Shown: positions 18,059 to 26,328 of the stretch, piece after piece | Position numbering within the stretch: the stretch's first letter is position 1 | Layout: every line of letters starts with the position of its first letter | Assembly: GCA_041736675.1 (NCBI GenBank) | Contig: JBGSTD010000010.1 | Location: 7,338-71,337, forward strand | Length of the DNA: 64,000 bases | Origin: Salaquimonas sp041736675 | Lineage (GTDB): Bacteria > Pseudomonadota > Alphaproteobacteria > Rhizobiales > Rhizobiaceae | Direction: 5' to 3' | Program-made: the position numbers and the translations under genes | The notes under the pieces: generated by a model | Database searches by the model: none | What the model saw: the letters and a program-made list of their open reading frames with translations, nothing else | What the model was told of the DNA's origin: nothing

Positions 18059-19087
18059 TCAGCCTTGTGAGGATTTTGCCCACAAATTGATATCTTCCTC
18101 ATTGGAAACACGGTCAATCTGCGCCAGTTCCTCTGCAGTAAATTTCAGATTTTTGAGCGCGCCAACACAATCTTCCACCTGTTCCGGCTTCGAAGCGCCT
18201 ATCAGCGCGGTGGTGATTCTCCCTTCGCGCAACACCCAGGCAATCGCCATCTGCGCCAGGGTTTGCCCACGCTTTTCAGCAATTGTGTTGAGCTTGCGAA
18301 TGCTTTCGATAGCCGCGTCTGAAAGGAAATGAGGCAGTAGGGATTTTCCCTTCTCTGCCCGGCTTCCTGCCGGAACACCGCTCAGATATTTATTGGTAAG
18401 CATCCCCTGGGCCAACGGCGTAAAGGCAATAGACCCAATTCCCAGCTCATTGAGCGTATCTTTCAATCCGTCCTTTTCCACCCAGCGGTTAAGAATGTTA
18501 TAGCTAGGCTGATGGATCAGGCATGGCGTTCCCATTGCCTTCAACAATGAATGCGCTTGCCTAGTGCGCTCGGAATTATAAGAGGAAATTCCGGCATAAA
18601 GCGCCTTGCCCGAACGCACGATTTGATCGAGTGCACCCATTGTTTCTTCAAGTGGCGTATCAGGGTCAAAGCGGTGGGAATAAAAAATATCAACGTAATC
18701 GAGCCCCATCCTTTTGAGGCTGGCATCACATGAGGCTATCAGGTATTTGCGGCTCCCCCACTCGCCGTATGGACCCGCATGCATTTTGTAACCTGCCTTG
18801 GAGGAAATGATCAGCTCATCGCGATACCCCCTAAAATCGGTTTGCAGTATTTCACCGAATGCCTCTTCGGCGCTGCCGGGCGGCGGCCCGTAGTTATTTG
18901 CAAGATCAAAGTGGGTAATCCCAAGATCAAACGCTTTCCGGCAGATAGCCCGTTTCGTCTGGTGCGGCGCATCATGGCCAAAATTGTGCCAGAGTCCAAG
19001 CGATATGGCCGGAAGCTGCAAACCGCTATTGCCGCAGCGGTTGTAAATCATTGCCGAATAGCGATCCGGATTAGGAGTATACGTCAT
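18059..19087 (-). CDS. yghZ: Aldo/keto reductase, YghZ/Gpr type
   Basis: This 342-residue protein closely follows the E. coli YghZ (GprA, L-glyceraldehyde-3-phosphate reductase) pattern: NRCGNSGLQLPAISLGLWHN at the N-terminus, AFDLGITHFDLANNYGPPPG carrying the catalytic Asp and Tyr, ELIISSKAGYKM with the Lys, and a C-terminal NADPH-binding part TALIGASKPEQVEDCV. The enzymes reduce small aldehydes. It begins 27 bp after the enolase-family gene, so it is likely the last gene of a three-gene operon. The physiological substrate here is unknown and may be an intermediate of the neighbouring enzymes. Confidence 0.88.
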   Translation of the reverse strand: MTYTPNPDRYSAMIYNRCGNSGLQLPAISLGLWHNFGHDAPHQTKRAICRKAFDLGITHFDLANNYGPPPGSAEEAFGEILQTDFRGYRDELIISSKAGYKMHAGPYGEWGSRKYLIASCDASLKRMGLDYVDIFYSHRFDPDTPLEETMGALDQIVRSGKALYAGISSYNSERTRQAHSLLKAMGTPCLIHQPSYNILNRWVEKDGLKDTLNELGIGSIAFTPLAQGMLTNKYLSGVPAGSRAEKGKSLLPHFLSDAAIESIRKLNTIAEKRGQTLAQMAIAWVLREGRITTALIGASKPEQVEDCVGALKNLKFTAEELAQIDRVSNEEDINLWAKSSQG

Positions 19088-19114
19088 CAGTCCGTTTTCC
19101 CGTTTGTTGAGATG

Positions 19115-20329
19115 CTATCGCCCGATAGGTGTCTTTGTCATTTCAAGATGCAGCAAATTTCCTGTCCAAGGGTGGGCGTCACAGACCGCCTCATTGAGTT
19201 CAACCCCTAGGCCGGGCTCGCTGGAAGGGATCACATGTCCATTTTCCCACTCGATTTTCTTGTGCAGCAGTTCTGCGTGGAAACCATCCCACTGTTTGAT
19301 CGATTCAAGCACCAGAAAGTTTGGCAGCGTTGCAGCAAGCTGAGCATTTGCCGCGCCAACAATTGGTCCGCAATAACAATGCGGTGCGACCTGAATATGA
19401 TAGGTTTCCGCCATTGCCGCAATTTTCTTGGTTTCCAAAATACCACCGGATCGCCCAAGATCCGGTTGCAAAATAGAGGCGGCTCGATTTTCAATAACAC
19501 GGGCAAATTCAAAGCGCGTAGTCAGCCGCTCACCTGTCGCCACGGGGATCGACGTCGCACGCGCAACCTGTCCCATCACTTCGGGCATATCCGGCGGACA
19601 AGGCTCTTCAAACCACAACGGATCATAGGGTTCGATCGCCTTGGCCAGCCTGATTGCACCACCAGCCGTAAACTGGCCATGGGTTCCAAACAGGATATCG
19701 GCTCGTGTGCCAACTGCCTCTCGTACTGCCTTGCACATCGCTGCCGACAACTCGATATCGACAAGGCGCGGCATGTGTCCGTCATAGATGGTGTAAGGAC
19801 CGGCAGGATCAAACTTTACTGCATCAAACCCTTGTTCGACACAGGCAAGCGCAACTTCCGCAGCTATATCCGGATCATTGTAGACGTGCTTTGGCGTTAC
19901 ACTTTCGTCAGGATAGACATGACCTGATTGGGGATAAAGATAGGTGTACGAACGCAGCGTTTCATGCACCCTTCCTCCCAACAGATTATAGACCGGCTGA
20001 TTGGCCTCTTTTCCGATAATGTCCCAACAGGCCATTTCGAGCGCTGAATAACAGCCCATCATTGTGACATCCGGGCGCTGGGAAAATCCAGATGAATAGC
20101 ATGAGCGGAAAAATTGCTCGATCTTGTGGGGATCATGACCAATGAAATAGCGTGCAGCTACATCTTCGATCATCTTTGCAGTCAGATGCGGATCAAAGGT
20201 CGCGCAATAAGCTTCCCCATAGCCGGCAACACCCCCATCAGTGACCAGCTTGACAAAAATGAAATAGCGCCCGCCCAAGGATGGCGGCGGATTTCCAACG
20301 ACCCAGGTTTTGACGTCTTTCAAAATCAT
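19115..20329 (-). CDS. Enolase-superfamily (mandelate racemase-like) sugar-acid enzyme
   Basis: A 404-residue member of the mandelate racemase/muconate lactonizing group, probably a sugar-acid dehydratase or cycloisomerase. The start at ATG 20329 (MILKDVKTW) overlaps the GMC stop by 4 bp and is preferred over an in-frame ATG 36 bp upstream. Visible are AVKFDPAG (170-177), GTHGQF (215-220), FEEP (240-243), ATGERL (264-269), QPDLGRSGG (288-296) and APHCYCGPI (315-323), as in galactonate-dehydratase-like members. Compared with the DFHG motif of DgoD, the first metal-ligand Asp appears to be Gly215, with His217 retained. The exact reaction cannot be assigned. Confidence 0.85.
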   Translation of the reverse strand: MILKDVKTWVVGNPPPSLGGRYFIFVKLVTDGGVAGYGEAYCATFDPHLTAKMIEDVAARYFIGHDPHKIEQFFRSCYSSGFSQRPDVTMMGCYSALEMACWDIIGKEANQPVYNLLGGRVHETLRSYTYLYPQSGHVYPDESVTPKHVYNDPDIAAEVALACVEQGFDAVKFDPAGPYTIYDGHMPRLVDIELSAAMCKAVREAVGTRADILFGTHGQFTAGGAIRLAKAIEPYDPLWFEEPCPPDMPEVMGQVARATSIPVATGERLTTRFEFARVIENRAASILQPDLGRSGGILETKKIAAMAETYHIQVAPHCYCGPIVGAANAQLAATLPNFLVLESIKQWDGFHAELLHKKIEWENGHVIPSSEPGLGVELNEAVCDAHPWTGNLLHLEMTKTPIGR

Positions 20330-21942
20330 TGATGATCCTCCAATACGAGCTGAGCGCCCTTCCATCCGGTTGCAATGGCTGCAGCGTTGGTATTGCCCGT
20401 TACGATGTTGGGGAAAACCGAAGCGTCTATAACCCGCAAACCTTCGACACCATGAACTCGCAAACGCGAATCCACAACCGAACTTTCAGAACTTGGCCCC
20501 ATCCTGCAGGTAGAAACCGGATGATACACCGTTCCCGAGCGCTTTCTGAAATCGGCAATCAGTTCCTCATCGCTTTGACATTTTTTGCCAGGCACAATTT
20601 CCTGTTCAATAATCGCCTTCATTGCAGGCATATCGGCCAGTTTACGGATATATTTTACCGCATCCAGCATTTCCTCGACATCCCTCTCGTCCGAAAAGGC
20701 GTTGGCTGTTATTTTAGGTGCAAGGAACGGATCGCCGGATCGGATCATAACTTCCCCCCTGCTCAGTGTCCGGCAATTGGACAGCCCGATGGAAAATCCT
20801 GCAAACGGATCAGGTGACAAGATCGGGCGTTCACCGACGCCGGGAATAACCGTCGAAAACGCCTGGAAATAAAGTTGCATGTTTGGACGGTCAAACTTCT
20901 CGCTGGTGCGGAAAAACCCACCGCCGTGATTGATGCTGATCGAAAGTGGGCCATCACGAAGCAACAGATAGCGCATGCCGACAATCAGCTTGCCCCACCA
21001 GGGCCTCAACAGATTGTTGAGCGTTGGCCGGTTAGCCCTGAAGGTGTAATTGATACCTTGATGATCCTGCAGATGTGCGCCGACATTGGCATTGTCAAAC
21101 TTCACATCAATCCCGTAAGAGGCAAGCAGTTTTGCAGGGCCTATTCCAGACAGTTGCAGCAATTGCGGCGAATTGATTGAACCGCCAGAGACGATTACCT
21201 CCCGCGTGCAGCGAACCTGACGCAACTGGCCTTTGCGGCGGTATTCAACGCCAACAGCCTTTTTCCCTTCGAACAGGATTTTTGTGGCCTGGGCATTGGT
21301 CTCAACCTTGACATTGCCTCGCTTCATGGCGGGACGAAGAAATGCCCTTGAAGCGGAATTTCGCCTGCCGTTTTTCGTGGTGAGCTGCCAGATACCAACA
21401 CCTTCCTGGCTTTCCCCGTTGAAGTCCTTGTTTAGAGGCAGACCAGCCTCTTGTCCCGCTCTGATAAAATCCTGTGTCAGCAAATGTACGCGGTCCTCGA
21501 TATTGCTGATATGAAGCGGACCGCCGGCACCGCGCCATTCATCAGCGCCATCTGCATTGTCCTCTATTTCCTTGAAAACGGGGAGCATATCACGCCAGCC
21601 CCAACCGGGATTGCCGGCAGCCTCCCACTCATCAAAATCCTGGGGAGCGCCCCTTATCCAGACCATTGCGTTGATTGAGGAAGAACCTCCCAGTAACTTG
21701 CCGCGTGGCCAAAAATCCTGCTGGCCTGCAAGACCTGGATCAGGCTCTGTCGCATACATCCAGTTCACTTTTGGGTTAAAGAAGGTCTTGCCATAACCCA
21801 GCGGCATTTGGACAAAGAAGCGGTGATCTGTTCCTCCCGCTTCGAGCACCAGCACACGAAAACGGCCATTGGCAGAAAGACGCTCAGCCACCACGCAGCC
21901 CGATGAACCCGAACCAACCACGATGAAATCCGGATTTTCCAT
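20326..21942 (-). CDS. GMC-family FAD-dependent oxidoreductase
   Basis: A glucose-methanol-choline family flavoprotein of the alcohol dehydrogenase/choline dehydrogenase branch. ATG 21942 (MENPDFIVVGSGSSG) puts the ADP-binding glycine motif at residues 6-14 as expected; the frame extends 10 codons further. GMC signatures are PRGKLLGGSSSINAMVWIRG, VSGGSINSPQLLQLSGIGP and, at the C-terminus, YHPVSTCRMG with the catalytic His, then DASVFPNIVTGNTNAAAIA. Length 538 fits. No signal peptide is seen. It leads the GMC-enolase-reductase operon, which suggests oxidation of a sugar or polyol, but no transporter or regulator sits beside it. Confidence 0.92.
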   Translation of the reverse strand: MENPDFIVVGSGSSGCVVAERLSANGRFRVLVLEAGGTDHRFFVQMPLGYGKTFFNPKVNWMYATEPDPGLAGQQDFWPRGKLLGGSSSINAMVWIRGAPQDFDEWEAAGNPGWGWRDMLPVFKEIEDNADGADEWRGAGGPLHISNIEDRVHLLTQDFIRAGQEAGLPLNKDFNGESQEGVGIWQLTTKNGRRNSASRAFLRPAMKRGNVKVETNAQATKILFEGKKAVGVEYRRKGQLRQVRCTREVIVSGGSINSPQLLQLSGIGPAKLLASYGIDVKFDNANVGAHLQDHQGINYTFRANRPTLNNLLRPWWGKLIVGMRYLLLRDGPLSISINHGGGFFRTSEKFDRPNMQLYFQAFSTVIPGVGERPILSPDPFAGFSIGLSNCRTLSRGEVMIRSGDPFLAPKITANAFSDERDVEEMLDAVKYIRKLADMPAMKAIIEQEIVPGKKCQSDEELIADFRKRSGTVYHPVSTCRMGPSSESSVVDSRLRVHGVEGLRVIDASVFPNIVTGNTNAAAIATGWKGAQLVLEDHQ

Positions 21943-22123
21943 TCTATCCCCAAGCCAAATCAAACGGCACATTGCTCTATTTCAAAGCAGATACTATTGA
22001 TGCAATTGAATAACAACAGCCGGATTTCCGTCAAGACAATGGCGCAAACAGAACGCAGTTTAATCTGGCACCTTTCGGGGCCAGATAAAGGAATTCAAAA
22101 AGTTATCAGCGCGCGAGGTTGTA

Positions 22124-22525
22124 ATGGCAGACGGAGTTTCAAAAAAGTTTGATCCCCTCACCAAGAAAAAGGGCTTTGCCCATTTCTTGGCGGCAACCGC
22201 CTATTCGATTGGCGGGTTCAAATGCCTTGTGAAAGAGGCCGCCTTTCGCCGCGAGATTGGCGTCGCGTTGGCCTTGCTGCTGATTTATCTTCTGGTAGGA
22301 GCAAGCCTTCTAAACATCATGATCAGCCTGTGCCTCATATTCATCACTTTTGCCATTGAAGCGCTTAATACGGCTATCGAACTGCTGGTGGACAAAGCAT
22401 CGCCCGAAATTTCCGACTTTGCCCGCGATGCAAAGGATTTGGGTTCCTTTGCAACCATGTGCCTGTTGGTCGCCAACGGCATGTTTGCGTTTTATGCGAT
22501 TCTCGCTGCGCTGAAGTTTATTTGA
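22124..22525 (+). CDS. dgkA: Diacylglycerol kinase DgkA
   Basis: A small trimeric membrane kinase that phosphorylates diacylglycerol to phosphatidate, recycling lipid from envelope glycan synthesis. The 133-residue product has three hydrophobic helices (roughly 45-60, 62-80 and 108-130) and the signature EALNTAIELLVDKASPE followed by ARDAKDLGSFA, which carries the catalytic Glu and the nucleotide-binding residues. The first 20 residues are extra and basic. It stands alone with its own promoter space of about 180 bp. Confidence 0.95.
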   Translation: MADGVSKKFDPLTKKKGFAHFLAATAYSIGGFKCLVKEAAFRREIGVALALLLIYLLVGASLLNIMISLCLIFITFAIEALNTAIELLVDKASPEISDFARDAKDLGSFATMCLLVANGMFAFYAILAALKFI

Positions 22526-22667
22526 CCGATTTTTGTCGGGATTCGTTCGGCCATTCCCAATTGCAACCGGCATCACGTGTCCATAGGTAAAATACCGCTG
22601 ACATTTCTGTGATTGTACTTTGTAAAATCGTGAAAAGCCATTTCCGGATATTCAGTTAGTGTTGCCT

Positions 22668-22690
22668 CAGTCGAGGATCAAACTCGACTG
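22668..22690. promoter_or_regulatory. Inverted repeat upstream of the Cys-rich peptide gene
   Basis: CAGTCGAG (22668-22675) and CTCGACTG (22683-22690) are perfect 8-bp arms with a 7-base spacer, 55 bp upstream of the Cys-rich peptide start. It could be an operator or a 5' UTR hairpin. No T-run follows, so it is not a typical terminator of dgkA. Confidence 0.4.
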
Positions 22691-22745
22691 GGAGCGAACA
22701 AATTTCCCACAATTATCCATACTGAATCCTGAAAGGTATTTCAAA

Positions 22746-22907
22746 ATGACAAAATCACAAAAAGTTCTCGCCGCAATGATGATCGTCGGCGGCATGGCTG
22801 CAGCTGCACCAATGACCTCTGCAAACGCAGCATGCTGCGCTGCCGCAAAAGTGAACTGCTGCTGCGCTGCAAACAAGTGCAACGCATGCTGCGCCAAAAA
22901 GAACTGA
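22746..22907 (+). CDS. Small secreted cysteine-rich protein
   Basis: A 53-residue protein with a signal peptide (MTKSQKVLAAMMIVGG followed by an Ala-rich segment ending SANA) and a mature part of about 25 residues carrying nine Cys in CC, CCC, C and CC clusters separated by Ala, Asn and Lys. The ATG at 22746 follows GAAAGG; longer in-frame starts lack a ribosome site. No family is recognised. Dense Cys in a tiny exported peptide suggests binding of a soft metal such as copper or zinc, or disulfide packing; this is inference. An inverted repeat precedes it and a hairpin terminator follows, so it is a monocistronic gene. Confidence 0.75.
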   Translation: MTKSQKVLAAMMIVGGMAAAAPMTSANAACCAAAKVNCCCAANKCNACCAKKN

Positions 22908-22979
22908 TTTCCTTTTCTTTGTTGCTATGCTCAGTCAAGACCGGGCCAAGCAGTAGGACTGGAAATTCAACATAAACAT

Positions 22980-23007
22980 GACGGCGGGGCTCTCCGGTTC
23001 CGCCGTC
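22980..23007 (+). terminator. Rho-independent terminator after the Cys-rich gene
   Basis: GACGGCGG (22980-22987) and CCGCCGTC (23000-23007) form a perfect 8-bp GC-rich stem with a 12-base loop, followed by a T-rich run TTGTATTATATTT. It would end transcription of the Cys-rich peptide gene. Confidence 0.75.
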
Positions 23008-23061
23008 TTGTATTATATTTGTATTTGCAGCTACGACGCAGGAAAAGCATAGGAAAAAATC

Positions 23062-23835
23062 ATGGATGCAGCCTCGAAGCGCTCACAAAGCCAAATGGAA
23101 GGCTATGAGTTTCTAACTGGAAACGATTTTTCAGGAGTGTCTGACGCGCATCTGCAATTGATGCAGGATGGCGTCGACGAAATGCTGGCCGTTCTCGGGG
23201 AAGCAACTGAAATCGGCTATCATGTGCTGGCCAATGTTTTGGCATCTTCCGGTGAAGAACCCTTCAGCCAGTGGCAGCATTATCCCCCAGGTGACATTCA
23301 GGATTCGGACAGCGGCTCAATCTGGTTTTACCATGCCCACAGCGAAGATGAAATCGCCCGTCCCTGGAACGAGCACGGCCATTTTCACCTTTTCAGATAC
23401 ACTGAAAAACTGCGCCCGGATGCCGCTGCATTGGCGTTGCCTGCTGAAATTAACGAGGAAAAGGGAGGCCTCTGCCACCTTGTTGCTGTCTCTTTTGACC
23501 CGAACGGCCTGCCCGTGCGGATATTCACCACCAACCGCTGGGTCTCAGGCGAATGGATGTATCCGGCAAAAGACGTTATCCCCCTGCTGGATGAGTATGC
23601 AATGGTCGGCAAGGACTATGAACTGACCAGTCGCTGGTTGTGCGCCCTGTTGAAACTGTATCGCCCTCAGATCGAATGGGCGCTGCATGAACGTGACCGC
23701 AAGATCGCCGAACTTGGCGCAAACAATCCGGATTTTGCCGAAGACAAGGCGATTGAGGTATTGTCGGCAGTCGAATTTGACCTTGCCGCGCAGATTGATG
23801 GAATCGAGGCCGAAGTGGAACGGCGAAAAGCCTGA
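23062..23835 (+). CDS. DUF6969 family protein
   Basis: A 257-residue soluble protein with no signal peptide. The central part WQHYPPGDIQ, FYHAHSEDE, HGHFHLFRY, HLVAVSFDPNGLPVRIFTTNRWVSGE and LLKLYRPQIEWALHERDRKI resembles what I know as the DUF6969 family; the function of that family is unknown. The His-rich HGHFH strand could bind a metal, but this is a guess. The gene is flanked by the Cys-rich peptide gene and by rnpB on the opposite strand, and seems monocistronic. Confidence 0.75.
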   Translation: MDAASKRSQSQMEGYEFLTGNDFSGVSDAHLQLMQDGVDEMLAVLGEATEIGYHVLANVLASSGEEPFSQWQHYPPGDIQDSDSGSIWFYHAHSEDEIARPWNEHGHFHLFRYTEKLRPDAAALALPAEINEEKGGLCHLVAVSFDPNGLPVRIFTTNRWVSGEWMYPAKDVIPLLDEYAMVGKDYELTSRWLCALLKLYRPQIEWALHERDRKIAELGANNPDFAEDKAIEVLSAVEFDLAAQIDGIEAEVERRKA

Positions 23836-23879
23836 TCCATTAAATAAGGCCAATCCAACGCTGAAGACAAAAGTCAATT

Positions 23880-24302
23880 GCCAGCCGGTCTGTAAGCCGG
23901 GTTCTGTATGACCATCAGGTTTCCCCGACGATGTGGTGATCATTCATCTGGGACTTGTGTTACCACACGCCTCGACGCAACCCACCCGGACAACTGGCCT
24001 GAAAACCGGCTGGCAGGTTTCCCTGCCGCGTTGCCCCTATTCGGTTTTGCTCCCGATGGGGTTTACCGTGCCATCATCATTGCTGACAATGCGGTGGGCT
24101 CTTACCCCACCTTTTCACCCTTACTCATGCAGTGCTTGCGCGCGCAAAAGCGGTATATTCTCTGTTGCACTTTCCCTTGGGTTCACAGGCAAGCCCGCTT
24201 TCCCAGCCGGATGTTATCCGGCATCGTGTTTCCATGGAGCCCGGACTTTCCTCCACCACGGCCTTTCGACACTTGTGGCAGCGATCACCCGACCGGCTGG
24301 CA
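23880..24302 (-). ncRNA. rnpB: RNase P RNA (M1 RNA)
   Basis: The catalytic RNA of RNase P, which trims tRNA 5' leaders. On the minus strand the 5' arm GCCAGCCGGTC (24302 downwards) pairs with the 3' arm GACCGGCTGGC ending at 23880, forming helix P1. Inside are GAGGAAAGTCCGGGCTCCA (24253-24235), the universal conserved region I, and CAGAACCCGGCTTACAGACC near the 3' end. Length about 423 nt matches type A alphaproteobacterial RNAs. Exact ends may shift by a few bases. Open frames on the plus strand here are shadows. Confidence 0.95.
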
Positions 24303-24393
24303 AGGCGACTTAATGCCTAAGCAGGCGCAAGGTCAACCATTGCCTTGCCTTCATCGGAAAATGCCTGAATTATGGCGCTTTTCCAATTCATGG

Positions 24394-24408
24394 TTAACAA
24401 AGAATTAA
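24394..24408. promoter_or_regulatory. Candidate CtrA box between rnpB and the hydrolase gene
   Basis: The plus strand holds TTAA-CAAAGAA-TTAA; on the minus strand this reads TTAATTCTTTGTTAACCAT, matching both the full TTAA-N7-TTAAC consensus and the TTAACCAT half-site form. It sits about 46 bp before the hydrolase ATG and about 90 bp upstream of rnpB, so either promoter could be the target. Binding is not demonstrated. Confidence 0.45.
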
Positions 24409-24453
24409 AATGTTTCAGGCATCCTGCCGGTAAACCCTCTCTGGAGCTTTTTG

Positions 24454-25272
24454 ATGAAATCGCATCTCAACCGCCGTACCTTGCTGACCAATGCCGCAAT
24501 CGGCCTTTCAATAGCGCCATTTTCCACGATGCTGGTTTCAACCGCTCTTGCGGCGGGAAAACAGTCTGTCAGTTACGGGGCCAACAGCCTTGATATCTAT
24601 ACGCCCTCCAATCCGGCCAATGCCCCGGTCATCCTTTATGTACACGGTGGAGCCTGGCGATTGGGCAATCGCGGCCAGATCGGCTCGAAGGCAAAATACT
24701 ACACCTCAAAAGGATATGTATTCGTATCCGTCAGCTACACGCTGTATCCAAAGGCGGATGCGGAAAAACAGGCCGTACAGGTTGCGCAAGCAATCAACTG
24801 GGTAAAAAAGAATATCGGCGCATATGGTGGCGATGGCAGCCGCATAGCCGCCATGGGCCATTCTGCAGGATGTCATCTGGTCTCTCTCGCGGTTCTTTCA
24901 GGTGCGGCACGACCCAAATTGCTGATTTGTGTGGATACTGGAGCCTACGATCTTCAATATCTTTCAGATATCAGCGGCGGTAGAATTCCGGCCTTGTATT
25001 CAGCGCTAAACACAAAGGAAAAATTCGCCCGATGGTCACCCATCAGCTACGTTGGCAACGGCGCAACCCCGCCTATACTGGTCATCTGGTCGAAAGCAGA
25101 ATTCAGGGACAAGGTGTCAACACGGTTTGTCAACGCACTTTCAGGTGCCGGCGCCAGCGTCACCAGTTTTGAAGGCAATGGTTACAGCCATTTGTCCATC
25201 AATTCGTCAATCGGTAGCAATCCGAACGATCAGGTGACAGCCGCAATTGATCGGTTCTTGAGCCGTTTGTAA
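24454..25272 (+). CDS. Secreted alpha/beta hydrolase (esterase-like)
   Basis: A 272-residue alpha/beta hydrolase of the BD-FAE/HSL-like esterase type. ATG 24454 follows CTGGAG and is preferred to the TTG just before it. The N-terminus NRRTLLTNAAIGLSIAPF, ending near ALAAG, looks like a Tat signal. Family features are ILYVHGGAWR (oxyanion hole), a long segment GGDGSRIAAMGHSAGCHLVSLAV with nucleophile Ser in GHSAG, and a C-terminal HLSINSS likely supplying the catalytic His. Substrate unknown. Monocistronic, with a candidate CtrA box in its promoter region. Confidence 0.88.
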   Translation: MKSHLNRRTLLTNAAIGLSIAPFSTMLVSTALAAGKQSVSYGANSLDIYTPSNPANAPVILYVHGGAWRLGNRGQIGSKAKYYTSKGYVFVSVSYTLYPKADAEKQAVQVAQAINWVKKNIGAYGGDGSRIAAMGHSAGCHLVSLAVLSGAARPKLLICVDTGAYDLQYLSDISGGRIPALYSALNTKEKFARWSPISYVGNGATPPILVIWSKAEFRDKVSTRFVNALSGAGASVTSFEGNGYSHLSINSSIGSNPNDQVTAAIDRFLSRL

Positions 25273-25324
25273 TAGAAAAGGCAGCCCTTGAGCCGCCTTG
25301 TTCAAATTCATATCCATCAAATAA

Positions 25325-26152
25325 TCAGATATAGCGCGCAACCCGGTTGCAATAGCGCTTGCTGACAGGGTTCATCCGTGTTGCACCATGCCCTGCATTA
25401 TATCTCAGTATGGTTCCACAGGTGGACCCCCCGGCGAGCCTGTGCGCCTTCCCGAGATAAGCCATGCCGTATCGCAGATTGGTATCAGGATTATACAAGC
25501 CTTTGGCTGATCCGCGGTAGCCCATCAATCTGGCTGTCGATGGTTTCAACTGCATCAGACCAATTTCGCCTGCCCGGCCGCGGGCATTTGCCCGATAGCT
25601 ACTTTCCACGCGAACAACCGCATGGGCGAGACCAAGGGGAACACCATTGGCTCTGGCATGTTTTGCGATAAGGGCATGATATTGACCTCTGCCACGAACA
25701 CCCCCTGATACCGACGCTGCTTTTGGTGCTGCCGCAGCTTCCAGCTTGTTCAATTCGGCTGTGGATTTATCCAGTTTTGCAACCAGTGGATCACGCTGCG
25801 CCTTGAAGTATTTCTTCTGGTCATCAGTGAGCGGCTTGAGCATCTTGTCATAATCTGCAAGTCGCTTCTGGTCGCCATCTACCTGCTTTTTGGCAGCAGC
25901 TATTTTCGATTTAAGGTTTCCGCCGGACTTTGCTGCCTTTTTCTCGGCAGTTGCATCTGGCTTCTTGTTTGCCTGGGTGTCCTGCTTGGCAATCTTGCTC
26001 GCATTGTTACGGGCAGTAGCCAAAGCAAAACTCTCCTTGGAAGAAAAGGATTTCTGTGAAGCAAGGTCTGTTGAAGAACACGAAGTTACAAAGATCGACA
26101 AACCGATTGCCAAGACGAGGCGAACCCCGGATTGTTTTAGTATTAAAACCAT
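25325..26152 (-). CDS. Lytic transglycosylase lipoprotein (SLT domain)
   Basis: A 275-residue putative lipoprotein: ATG 26152 gives MVLILKQSGVRLVLAIG and lipobox VTSC with lipidated Cys25. A Lys/Ala-rich, probably helical spacer (about 60-140, KKAAKSGGNLKSKIAAAKK and similar) leads to a C-terminal SLT domain with HAVVRVESSYRANARG carrying the catalytic Glu, EIGLMQLKPSTARLMG, LYNPDTNLRYGMAYLG and LRYNAGHGATRM. Such enzymes cleave the MurNAc-GlcNAc bond. It lies near two other envelope genes (amidase and DjlA-like) on the same strand but with its own spacer. Confidence 0.88.
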   Translation of the reverse strand: MVLILKQSGVRLVLAIGLSIFVTSCSSTDLASQKSFSSKESFALATARNNASKIAKQDTQANKKPDATAEKKAAKSGGNLKSKIAAAKKQVDGDQKRLADYDKMLKPLTDDQKKYFKAQRDPLVAKLDKSTAELNKLEAAAAPKAASVSGGVRGRGQYHALIAKHARANGVPLGLAHAVVRVESSYRANARGRAGEIGLMQLKPSTARLMGYRGSAKGLYNPDTNLRYGMAYLGKAHRLAGGSTCGTILRYNAGHGATRMNPVSKRYCNRVARYI

Positions 26153-26328
26153 AAAACAGTCCCCAAATAATTGGAACACGCCGCAATGCCCAGATTAAAC
26201 TACAATGTACTTTACTCTAACTCGACGGAGTTCTATGACCTTTGAAAGTTGACTGCAATGTGTCAGCCTGTTCAATTGACGTTACGATATGTTACAGGCC
26301 TGCAAAGTTTGACATCGTCTATTCAGAG

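Noticed and set aside
23908..24408. Open frames of up to 166 residues on the plus strand
   Set aside because: They lie across rnpB, whose conserved motifs and P1 helix are clear on the other strand; no ribosome site or protein family.
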